Source: Pseudomonas fluorescens Q2-87 (GTDB lineage: Bacteria > Pseudomonadota > Gammaproteobacteria > Pseudomonadales > Pseudomonadaceae). Taken from it: DNA of 64,000 bases. Below the pieces are notes generated by a model. That model was not told the origin of the DNA and did no database searches. It was given only the letters and a program-made list of their open reading frames with translations. The stretch covers positions 124,001-188,000 of the forward strand of contig NZ_CM001558.1 of NCBI RefSeq assembly GCF_000281895.1. Reading direction: 5' to 3'. Every line of letters begins with the position of its first letter. Within the stretch, counting starts at the first letter, position 1. The position numbers and the translations under genes were made by a program. Shown here piece by piece: positions 10,585-17,768 of this stretch.

Positions 10585-12522
10585 TTAGCCCTTGGGCGAC
10601 GGGAACGCGGCTTTGATGTTGGCATCGATGCTGCCCTTGACGCCTTGGCCGTCTGGCGTGGCGCCGGGGCCGCCGCCGTTGTTCAAGTGCAGCACGCCGC
10701 CGGTGTTGAACTCGGCATCGCCGCTGGCGTAGAAGCTGATTTGCACGCCGCTCAGGTTGATCTGGCCGCTGGCGTTGAGCTCCAGGATGCTTTCGCCGCA
10801 CACCAGGCGCAGGTTCTCGCCCACTTCAATGACGTAGCTCTGGCTGATGCTGTCGGTCTTGCGCTGGCCCACCGAGAGAATATCTTCCTGCTTGACGATA
10901 CGCAGGCGGTTGTTGCCGATGGTCACCGTCTCGTTGTGGCCGATGCTCTTGTTGCGGTCGTGGCCCACCGAATGGCTTTCATCCACCTCGACCACGATGT
11001 CCTGGTTGCGCTCGGCATGGATGTACAGCTGCTCAGCGCCTTTCTTGTCTTCCATGCGGATTTCGTTGAAGTTCGCCGGCGTACCGCCCTTGCTCGAACG
11101 GCTTTTCATGCCGCTTTGAGTCGCGTTGGCGGGCAGGTCATAGGGCACGGTCTGTTCGGCGTTGTAGACGCGGCCAGTGATGATCGGCCGGTCCGGGTCG
11201 CCTTCAAGGAAGCTGACGATGACTTCCTGGCCGATACGCGGAATCTGCATCGAACCCCAGTTTTTCCCGGCCCAGGATTGCGACACACGAATCCAGCATG
11301 AGCTGTTCTCATTGGACTGGTCATGGCGGTCCCAATAGAAATGCACCTTCACCCGGCCGAATTGATCGGTCCAGATTTCCTCGCCCTTCGGTCCGACCAC
11401 CAAGGCAGTTTGCGGCCCTTTGACGATGGGGCGATGGGTGATGGGCATTGGTCGGTAGCTTTGCTGGGCGGCGATGCAGGTCAGGCTGCTTTCGAACTGT
11501 GCCGAAGGCGCGCCGCCGCTGGTTTCGCCGCTTTCCTGGGAAATGTAATAGCGGGCGCCGACGATCAGGTATTCACGGTTCTGGTCCTGACGGCTGAAGC
11601 CGGTGAGGCTGAACAGATGCCCCGAACCCAGGCCGCGGGCGTTGCCGGCCAGCTCGACCTGTTCGTGCTGGGTCTGCAAGGCTTCGATGCGGGTGCGGGC
11701 GTAGTGTTCGCCATCCTGGCTCTGCACGTAGGTGCCGGGATAGTCGTACAGCGGGTAGTCGCCAGCAGTGTGTGGACGAGGCATCGCCGCGCGGACATCG
11801 ATACGTGCGCTGGGTCGCTGGAAATCGTAGTCGTTGAGCTCCAAGGACCCTGGCTGGACTTCCTGGGCCAGGTGCCAATCGTGGATGTGGTCACGCTCGC
11901 GCTGCTGCTCGTTCTTCGGGTAGTAGGGCACCGAGCCGTAGCCGGGCGCCGTGGTGTGCGCGCCGTAAGCATCGGCCAGCACCAGCACATGACGACCTTG
12001 CTCATGGCGGAAGAAGTAATAAATGCCTTCCTGCTCCATCAACCGACTGACGAAATCAAAGCTCGTCTCGCGGTACTGCACGCAGTATTCCCACTCGCGA
12101 TAAGGGTGGCTCAGGGCGTCTTCGAAATCGGAGAAACCCAGGTCGCGGAACACTTGCTTGATGATCTGTGGGATGGTCAGGTTCTGGAAAATCCGGCAGT
12201 CGGAGGTGCGGGTCAGCAACCAGAACCAGGGGCGCAACGTCGCCTGGTAACTGGCGAACTGGCCCTGGTCAACGTTCTGGCTGCAGCGGGCGACGATGCC
12301 ATGGAAGTAACGCTCGCCACCGCCGTCCAGTTGCAGGCTCACGCACATGGGCTTGCCAAGCAATTGGTTGAGATCGATGGCGTTGTCCAGCGAATGCAAC
12401 TGCAACTCATAGTTGAACAGCCGCCCCAGCTCTTCACCGCCGCCCATGTCCTTGAGCAACAGCACCTCGGGTCCCAGCGGGCTGGTGATCTTGGCCAGGC
12501 GTGAGGCTTGATTGAATAACAT
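10585..12522 (-). CDS. vgrG: T6SS spike protein VgrG (copy A)
   Basis: A 645-residue VgrG (TssI), which trimerises into the puncturing tip on the Hcp tube. Residues about 1-370 are the gp27/gp44-like base (LFNYELQLHSLDNAIDL, YCVQYRETSFDFVSRLMEQEGIYYFF). Residues about 385-465 are the gp5 OB fold (TDQFGRVKVHFYWDR, IPRIGQEVIV). The rest is a beta-helix with repeated SVGHDRNKSIGHNETV units, ending in an effector-recognition tail. The first roughly 530 residues are almost identical to copy B at 15657; the tail differs. It is followed by the orphan Eag gene. Confidence 0.96.
   Translation of the reverse strand: MLFNQASRLAKITSPLGPEVLLLKDMGGGEELGRLFNYELQLHSLDNAIDLNQLLGKPMCVSLQLDGGGERYFHGIVARCSQNVDQGQFASYQATLRPWFWLLTRTSDCRIFQNLTIPQIIKQVFRDLGFSDFEDALSHPYREWEYCVQYRETSFDFVSRLMEQEGIYYFFRHEQGRHVLVLADAYGAHTTAPGYGSVPYYPKNEQQRERDHIHDWHLAQEVQPGSLELNDYDFQRPSARIDVRAAMPRPHTAGDYPLYDYPGTYVQSQDGEHYARTRIEALQTQHEQVELAGNARGLGSGHLFSLTGFSRQDQNREYLIVGARYYISQESGETSGGAPSAQFESSLTCIAAQQSYRPMPITHRPIVKGPQTALVVGPKGEEIWTDQFGRVKVHFYWDRHDQSNENSSCWIRVSQSWAGKNWGSMQIPRIGQEVIVSFLEGDPDRPIITGRVYNAEQTVPYDLPANATQSGMKSRSSKGGTPANFNEIRMEDKKGAEQLYIHAERNQDIVVEVDESHSVGHDRNKSIGHNETVTIGNNRLRIVKQEDILSVGQRKTDSISQSYVIEVGENLRLVCGESILELNASGQINLSGVQISFYASGDAEFNTGGVLHLNNGGGPGATPDGQGVKGSIDANIKAAFPSPKG
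11100..12522 (-). repeat. long direct repeat A (vgrG body)
   Basis: This segment is near-identical to 16175-17597 (offset about 5,075 bases). Runs of several hundred identical bases alternate with short clusters of differences. It is within the two vgrG coding regions and is large enough to mediate recombination that would delete the cassette between. Confidence 0.85.
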
Positions 12523-12771
12523 CGGTTGTCCTTAATGGCTGCCGCAGTCCATTCGACGCTGCGCAAGATTGCAGTCTTTCGACTTGGAAGATCAAGAGAC
12601 CGCACCCCTCCAATACTCATGCACAAGCGTGCGATGGCCAGAGTGGTGACGCGGATCGCATAATGTAGTTTGTTACTGGAAGGAGAGGAATCAGGTTCTT
12701 GATTGTTCCCAGGCATTACTTGAATATTCGTTCCTTCGCGCGCCACCCCCCGTCTATGGAAAGCGATTACC
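12523..12771. promoter_or_regulatory. divergent spacer between vgrG copy A and the eag-effector cassette
   Basis: A 249-base gap, less GC-rich than the flanking genes, separates leftward vgrG from the rightward effector cassette and should contain both promoters. AGGACAACC before vgrG and GGAAAG before eag are the visible ribosome sites. I could not assign promoter boxes. Confidence 0.4.
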
Positions 12772-13206
12772 GTGACCTCCTACCGCATTCAAGAAGCCGA
12801 TCTCGAAATCCCCGATACCTGGCAGGACCAGAGCATCAATATTTTCAAGCTGCCGGCAGTCGGTCCCGCTAAAGAAGCGAGTTTCGTTATCAGTCGCGAT
12901 GCCAGCCAGGGCGACGCTCCCTTTGCCGAATACGTAGACCGCCAGCTCAAAAGCGCGGAGCAGCAATTGCCGGGCTTCAAACTGGTTCAACGCTGGGACA
13001 CCGTGCTGCAAGGGCATACCGCCACGTTGCTCGATTACACCTGGCAACGCGAGGGGCGCGATTTGATGCTGCGCCAAGTGTTCATCGAGCGTAAGCCCTC
13101 TGTAGTGATCACCACGTTGACCACCACCCCGACCGACTTCGCTTATCACGAGCAGGCCTGGAAGGTAGCGATGCATTCATTCAAGCCCCTGCCTCCGATC
13201 GCCTGA
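12772..13206 (+). CDS. DUF1795 (Eag-type) chaperone for the PAAR effector
   Basis: A 144-residue DUF1795 protein starting at GTG, preceded by GGAAAG with suitable spacing. It has the family strands YRIQEADLEIPDTWQDQSINIFKLP and a long helix (AEYVDRQLKSAEQQLPG), ending in AYHEQAWKVAMHSFKPL. By analogy with EagT6 of P. aeruginosa it should shield the effector's transmembrane helices and dock it on VgrG. It lies directly upstream of a PAAR effector of Tse6 layout, which supports the pairing. It is only distantly similar to the orphan copy at 10132. Confidence 0.87.
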   Translation: MTSYRIQEADLEIPDTWQDQSINIFKLPAVGPAKEASFVISRDASQGDAPFAEYVDRQLKSAEQQLPGFKLVQRWDTVLQGHTATLLDYTWQREGRDLMLRQVFIERKPSVVITTLTTTPTDFAYHEQAWKVAMHSFKPLPPIA

Positions 13207-13261
13207 GCATCGATCCGTCCCACTGAGCAGCCCTATAGATCAGTCAGGTAGATGCAACGCA

Positions 13262-14473
13262 ATGGATGCACAGGCAGCAGCACGTCTGGGTGACGAAATA
13301 GCCCACGGGTTCGGGTTGGCCGCGATGGTCGCCGGTGCCGTGGCCGGCGCTTTGATCGGTGCCGCAGTCGTCGCCGCGACTGTGGCCACGGGCGGTGTGG
13401 CGCTGGCGATCATGGCGGGCTCGATTGCTGCCGGCGGCTTGTCGATGTTCCAGATCGTCAAGGGCCTCTCCACCATCTTCAACCTGCCCGAGCCCACCAC
13501 GGGGGCGTTGATAATGGGCAGCTTCAACGTCTATATCAACAGCCGCAATGCCATGCGAGCGGGCGAAGATACGTCATCTTCCTGCACCGGCCTGCCAATG
13601 AATCATCCGATCTGGCCCTTTCCGGTGCTGATCGCCGAAGGCAGCGCCACGGTATTCATCAACGGCAAACCGGCGGCGCGCCTGCACAGCAAAATGGTCT
13701 GCGGTGCTCATATCAAGACCGGCAGCCCCAATACGTTTATTGGTGGGCCGACGGTGTCGGTGGCGTTTGTCCTGGATCTTGAAGGGTGGATGCATACCGG
13801 GTTGGAAGCGTTGGGGTTGTTGGCGGCTGGCGGGGCTTTAATGCTTGCGGCCTTCGCCGGCGCCGCTGCTTTCTTCGGCGCCCTGGCCGTCGGTGGTGCG
13901 CTGTATGTCGGCATGGAGCTACTGGGAGACCTGGGTGATCGTCTCGGCCCAGGGTATCGCGACTTATTCCAAGGCGTCGCTGGGATGGCCCTGCTCGGTG
14001 CCGGGCCGAAGCTGGCGCGCAAACCCATGAGCGCAGCCGAGCGGACGCTCTTGGCTCGTCAGCGTCAAGAGCAGATGCTCAAGGACAATATAGGGTTCAA
14101 CGTTAGCCCGACGGCGTGGGACACCTATCCTACGATTGGTCGGGCCGGCACTTTCGTTTCTGATAAAAAAGGTATCACCGATGTCATTGGAAATTTCTCG
14201 GGTCGTTCCAAAATAACCATCAGTGGTAAAAAGGCTGCTGAAATGGAGCGAGCTTTTGGCTTGGAAAAAGATGCTTTGAAAGGCGGCTTCAAGATCAGGC
14301 AGGTCGATGATGTTGTGGGACGCATGCCAAGAAGCCCGATGGAAGGAAACCAGTACTTCCTAGGCCCAGGCAAACACCTGCCGGGCGGGGCACCGGAAAT
14401 GGTAGTCGAGTCGATTCCTACAAAAGATGCGGCCGGCATCAAAACTTTAACCGAGGTATTTGTTAGTGACTAA
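13262..14473 (+). CDS. PAAR-domain T6SS effector with C-terminal toxin (Tse6-like layout)
   Basis: A 403-residue effector. Residues 1-15 carry the prePAAR-like motif AARLGDEIAHG. Residues about 16-70 form a hydrophobic Gly/Ala-rich helical hairpin. About 75-170 is the PAAR spike tip, with SFNVYINSRNAMRAGE, GSATVFINGKPAARLHSKMVCGAHI and SPNTFIGGPTV. About 178-230 is a second hydrophobic region, followed by a linker. The tail from about 275 is the toxin: a NVSPTAWD start, GRAGTFVSDKKG, then PRSPMEGNQYFLGPGKHLPGG-PE. That pattern reminds me of the polymorphic-toxin type 46 domain, but no activity is assigned. GC content falls at the toxin tail, suggesting tail swapping. The immunity gene overlaps the stop. 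Confidence 0.88.
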   Translation: MDAQAAARLGDEIAHGFGLAAMVAGAVAGALIGAAVVAATVATGGVALAIMAGSIAAGGLSMFQIVKGLSTIFNLPEPTTGALIMGSFNVYINSRNAMRAGEDTSSSCTGLPMNHPIWPFPVLIAEGSATVFINGKPAARLHSKMVCGAHIKTGSPNTFIGGPTVSVAFVLDLEGWMHTGLEALGLLAAGGALMLAAFAGAAAFFGALAVGGALYVGMELLGDLGDRLGPGYRDLFQGVAGMALLGAGPKLARKPMSAAERTLLARQRQEQMLKDNIGFNVSPTAWDTYPTIGRAGTFVSDKKGITDVIGNFSGRSKITISGKKAAEMERAFGLEKDALKGGFKIRQVDDVVGRMPRSPMEGNQYFLGPGKHLPGGAPEMVVESIPTKDAAGIKTLTEVFVSD

Positions 14474-14798
14474 TGACGTGCTCAAGGCATACGTGGAGAA
14501 AGCGGACGGTGACTTGATTCGAGTTCGAGTCGTTGATAGCGCGCTGGACTCGCCGCTGCGGTCCACGGGGTTTTCGAACGCTACCGAGAAAGATGTCTAC
14601 GTTCTGCAGGTCGCGGGCAACAAGCAGAAGGCTGACGTATTCGATGGGCTACGTTCACTGGGCGTAGCCTTTTCGGCGGGCAAGGAATGGTGTCCCTCCG
14701 AAGTGTTCGAATATCTTCGTGACGAGCAATTGTTGAGCGGTAAATATCTGCGGGTCTCGTGGACTCAGCCTGGCCAATACCTGCTTACGAACGAGTGA
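14466..14798 (+). CDS. probable immunity protein for the PAAR effector
   Basis: A 110-residue cytosolic protein with no signal peptide. I chose GTG at 14466, which lies 9 bases after GAGG and overlaps the effector stop by 8 bases; a TTG at 14460 would add two residues. It contains an acidic surface-like stretch (EKADGDLIRVRVVDSALDS) and ends SWTQPGQYLLTNE. No family was recognised. The immunity role is inferred from immediate overlap with the toxin, the normal order in such cassettes. The next gene overlaps its stop in turn. Confidence 0.68.
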   Translation: MTNDVLKAYVEKADGDLIRVRVVDSALDSPLRSTGFSNATEKDVYVLQVAGNKQKADVFDGLRSLGVAFSAGKEWCPSEVFEYLRDEQLLSGKYLRVSWTQPGQYLLTNE

Positions 14799-15058
14799 AG
14801 TTTCAGGATGCTTTGGTCCACCAGGAGCACAGATTCTGCCTGGGGATCGAACAGGTCTCGGGTCGATTTTATGTCTCCATACCGGTCAGCAATAGCATGG
14901 TCGATTACGAGGAATACTATGAAATCGATCGGAAAACCTTTGACCTGTTCAGGTGTGACCCGGATGCGGCGCTGCCGTTTGTGGCGCGTTGCAGAAAGCG
15001 CGAACTGGACGAGCTGCTGATAGTCCGGCCAGGAGCGAATCGCGGCACAGCCATCTGA
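14795..15058 (+). CDS. small protein of the effector cassette, unknown function
   Basis: An 87-residue protein from a GTG that overlaps the preceding stop (GTGA). That start removes the unlikely 12-residue extension offered by an earlier in-frame GTG. The sequence has a central VDYEEYYEIDRKTFDLF segment and a late LPFVARCRKRELDELLI segment ending in RPGANRG. No known domain was recognised. Tight coupling to the immunity gene suggests either a second immunity factor or an accessory protein of the cassette. Confidence 0.62.
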   Translation: MKFQDALVHQEHRFCLGIEQVSGRFYVSIPVSNSMVDYEEYYEIDRKTFDLFRCDPDAALPFVARCRKRELDELLIVRPGANRGTAI

Positions 15059-15084
15059 CAGTCGAAGGGCAAGGAGGTGACGCC

Positions 15085-15120
15085 GTGTTCAAAGGACCGG
15101 ATGTATCGGCAGTTTTATGA
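15085..15120 (+). CDS. candidate 11-residue leader peptide
   Basis: GTG at 15085 follows a consensus-strength Shine-Dalgarno AAGGAGGTGA (15071-15080) and encodes MFKGPDVSAVL. Its stop overlaps the ATG of the next gene (ATGA at 15117-15120). The next gene itself has only a weak ribosome site. This is the layout of translational coupling by termination and reinitiation. Confidence 0.4.
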   Translation: MFKGPDVSAVL

Positions 15121-15650
15121 GAACCACCTTGGACAACGTATTGCTGCTGGCCCTGGCCAATGACGAGTTGGATAAATTCCTGGTCGGCGAGCCGTTCTAC
15201 TTCCAAGAAGCCCAGAACGATAACGAAGAACCGCAGAACATTGTCGCAGCGTTTGATTTGCTGGTGCTGCGTTACTGGCAACAGACGCGTGACCCGCAGT
15301 TTTCCGCGCGCTTCGTCGCGGCTTTGCTCAAGATTCTTGCGACCTACCCTGATCGTAACCGGGCGATTTATGTGGCAGCGGTGTGGGTCTGGTACTACCG
15401 GTTTTGCCTGAGCAAAAAGCAGGCACAACCCGAGGGGCTCTATGCCGACCTGTTCGGGGTCGATATGGGGGGCGTGGCGCTGGCCCTTCAGCGGCAGCTT
15501 GAAATCAATAAGGCCGAGCTGGTCCAGGATACGCGTTGGGCGGGTGGTAGCTGGAACAGCCAGAACGGTCTATGGGGGCCGCTGATGCGGACCGCCCTTG
15601 TGGTCCGGGATAAGCTGGGCGGCCCTGACTTCGTGCCGCCCAACCTCTGA
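15117..15650 (+). CDS. hypothetical protein at the end of the effector cassette
   Basis: A 177-residue protein, probably mostly helical, with no signal peptide and an aromatic segment RAIYVAAVWVWYYRFCLSKK near residue 82. The C-terminal third has WAGGSWNSQNGLWGPLMRTALVVRDKL. No domain was recognised. Its position last in a toxin-immunity cassette and before a converging vgrG suggests an additional immunity or cassette-linked role. The ATG has no good Shine-Dalgarno of its own; see the short leader ORF just upstream. Confidence 0.6.
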   Translation: MRTTLDNVLLLALANDELDKFLVGEPFYFQEAQNDNEEPQNIVAAFDLLVLRYWQQTRDPQFSARFVAALLKILATYPDRNRAIYVAAVWVWYYRFCLSKKQAQPEGLYADLFGVDMGGVALALQRQLEINKAELVQDTRWAGGSWNSQNGLWGPLMRTALVVRDKLGGPDFVPPNL

Positions 15651-15656
15651 CCACAA

Positions 15657-17597
15657 TCAGCCCTTGGCTTTTGCCGGAAACAACGCCTTCACCGCCGCAT
15701 CAATCACGCCCTTGATACCTTTGCCCTTCGGGTCCACCGCGCTTGCGCCGCCGGAGTTGAGGTCCAAACGGCCGCCGGTATCGATGTTGCCGTTGCCGCT
15801 GGCGTAGATATTGAACGCGGTGCCCGAGATGTTGATCTCGCCACTGGCGTTGAATTCCAGCACGCTTTGGCCACACACCAGTCGGATCTGCGAACCCGCC
15901 TCCACGAGGTATTGGGTGCTGATGCTGTCGCTCTTGGTCCCACCGACGACCAATGCGTCGTTGCGCTGTACGGCGCGCAGGCGATCCTGGCCAATGCGTA
16001 CCGTCTCGTTGTGGCCGATGCTCTTGTTGCGATCGTGGCCCACCGAATGGCTTTCATCCACCTCGACCACGATGTCCTGGTTACGCTCGGCATGGATGTA
16101 CAGCTGCTCGGCGCCTTTCTTGTCTTCCATACGGATTTCGTTGAAATTCGCTGGGGTGCCGCCCTTGCTTGAGCGGCTTTTGGTGCCGCTCTGGGTGGCA
16201 TTGGCGGGCAAAGCATACGGTACGGTTTGCTCGGCGTTGTAGACGCGACCGGTGACGATGGGTCTATCGGGATCACCTTCGAGGAAGCTGACGATGACTT
16301 CCTGGCCGATACGCGGAATCTGCATCGAACCCCAGTTTTTCCCGGCCCAGGATTGCGACACACGAATCCAGCATGAGCTGTTCTCATTGGACTGGTCATG
16401 GCGGTCCCAATAGAAATGCACCTTCACCCGGCCGAATTGATCGGTCCAGATTTCCTCGCCCTTCGGTCCGACCACCAAGGCAGTTTGCGGCCCTTTGACG
16501 ATGGGGCGATGGGTGATGGGCATTGGTCGGTAGCTTTGCTGGGCGGCGATGCAGGTCAGGCTGCTTTCGAACTGTGCCGAAGGCGCGCCGCCGCTGGTTT
16601 CGCCGCTTTCCTGGGAAATGTAATAGCGGGCGCCGACGATCAGGTATTCACGGTTCTGGTCCTGGCGGGTGAAGCCGGTGAGGCTGAACAGATGCCCCGA
16701 ACCCAGGCCGCGGGCGTTGCCGGCCAGCTCGACCTGTTCGTGCTGGGTCTGCAAGGCTTCGATGCGGGTGCGGGCGTAGTGTTCGCCATCCTGGCTCTGC
16801 ACGTAGGTGCCGGGATAGTCGTACAGCGGGTAGTCGCCAGCAGTGTGTGGACGAGGCATCGCCGCGCGGACATCGATACGTGCACTGGGTCGCTGGAAAT
16901 CGTAGTCGTTGAGCTCCAGGGAGCCGGGCTGGACTTCCTGGGCCAGGTGCCAATCGTGGATGTGGTCACGCTCGCGCTGCTGCTCGTTCTTCGGGTAGTA
17001 GGGCACCGAGCCGTAGCCGGGCGCCGTGGTGTGTGCGCCGTAAGCATCGGCCAGCACCAGCACATGACGACCTTGCTCATGGCGGAAGAAGTAATAAATG
17101 CCTTCCTGCTCCATCAACCGACTGACGAAATCAAAGCTCGTCTCGCGGTACTGCACGCAGTATTCCCACTCGCGATAAGGGTGGCTCAGGGCGTCTTCGA
17201 AGTCGGAGAAACCCAGGTCGCGGAACACCTGCTTGATGATCTGCGGAATGGTCAGGTTCTGGAAAATCCGGCAGTCGGAGGTGCGGGTCATTAACCAGAA
17301 CCAGGGGCGCAACGTCGCCTGGTAACTGGCGAACTGGCCTTGGTCGACGTTCTGGCTGAAGCGCGCGACGATGCCGTGGAAATAGCGCTCGCCACCGCCG
17401 TCCAGTTGCAGGCTCACGCACATGGGTTTGCCAAGCAATTGGTTGAGATCGATGGCGTTGTCCAGCGAGTGCAACTGCAACTCATAGTTGAACAGCCGCC
17501 CCAGCTCTTCACCGCCGCCCATGTCCTTGAGCAACAGCACCTCGGGCCCCAGGGGGCTGGTGATCTTGGCGAGGCGTGTGGCTTGGTTGAATAACAT
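15657..17597 (-). CDS. vgrG: T6SS spike protein VgrG (copy B)
   Basis: A 646-residue VgrG with the same order of domains as copy A: gp27/gp44-like base, OB fold and a beta-helix with GHDRNKSIGHNETV. Identity to copy A is almost complete up to about residue 530. The tail then diverges (IGQDRLRAVQRNDALVVGGTKSDSIS versus IGNNRLRIVKQEDILSVGQRKTDSIS) and ends FPAKAKG. The differing tail is where VgrGs bind PAAR or effectors, so the copies probably carry different cargo. It is the gene next to clpV in the leftward operon, separated by a REP pair. Confidence 0.96.
   Translation of the reverse strand: MLFNQATRLAKITSPLGPEVLLLKDMGGGEELGRLFNYELQLHSLDNAIDLNQLLGKPMCVSLQLDGGGERYFHGIVARFSQNVDQGQFASYQATLRPWFWLMTRTSDCRIFQNLTIPQIIKQVFRDLGFSDFEDALSHPYREWEYCVQYRETSFDFVSRLMEQEGIYYFFRHEQGRHVLVLADAYGAHTTAPGYGSVPYYPKNEQQRERDHIHDWHLAQEVQPGSLELNDYDFQRPSARIDVRAAMPRPHTAGDYPLYDYPGTYVQSQDGEHYARTRIEALQTQHEQVELAGNARGLGSGHLFSLTGFTRQDQNREYLIVGARYYISQESGETSGGAPSAQFESSLTCIAAQQSYRPMPITHRPIVKGPQTALVVGPKGEEIWTDQFGRVKVHFYWDRHDQSNENSSCWIRVSQSWAGKNWGSMQIPRIGQEVIVSFLEGDPDRPIVTGRVYNAEQTVPYALPANATQSGTKSRSSKGGTPANFNEIRMEDKKGAEQLYIHAERNQDIVVEVDESHSVGHDRNKSIGHNETVRIGQDRLRAVQRNDALVVGGTKSDSISTQYLVEAGSQIRLVCGQSVLEFNASGEINISGTAFNIYASGNGNIDTGGRLDLNSGGASAVDPKGKGIKGVIDAAVKALFPAKAKG
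16175..17597 (-). repeat. long direct repeat B (vgrG body)
   Basis: Partner of repeat A at 11100-12522, in the same orientation. Together they flank the 12.5-15.7 kb effector cassette. Confidence 0.85.
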
Positions 17598-17654
17598 CGT
17601 CTATCTCATCGTTGTAATGGCTGCGCCGCTGATCGCCTGACGACACCGGAACAA

Positions 17655-17746
17655 CTGTGGGAGCGGGCTTGCTCGCGAAGGCGGTGTGTCAGGCGACATC
17701 AATGGCACTGACAGATTGCATTCGCGAGCAAGCCCGCTCCCACAGG
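17655..17746. repeat. paired inverted REP sequences (REPIN-like)
   Basis: CTGTGGGAGCGGGCTTGCTC... faces its reverse complement GAGCAAGCCCGCTCCCACAG about 45 bases away, between vgrG copy B and clpV. It is typical of the GTGGGAGCG-type Pseudomonas REP doublets. Confidence 0.9.
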
Positions 17747-17768
17747 GTTATGCGGTGTTCCTTCGGTG

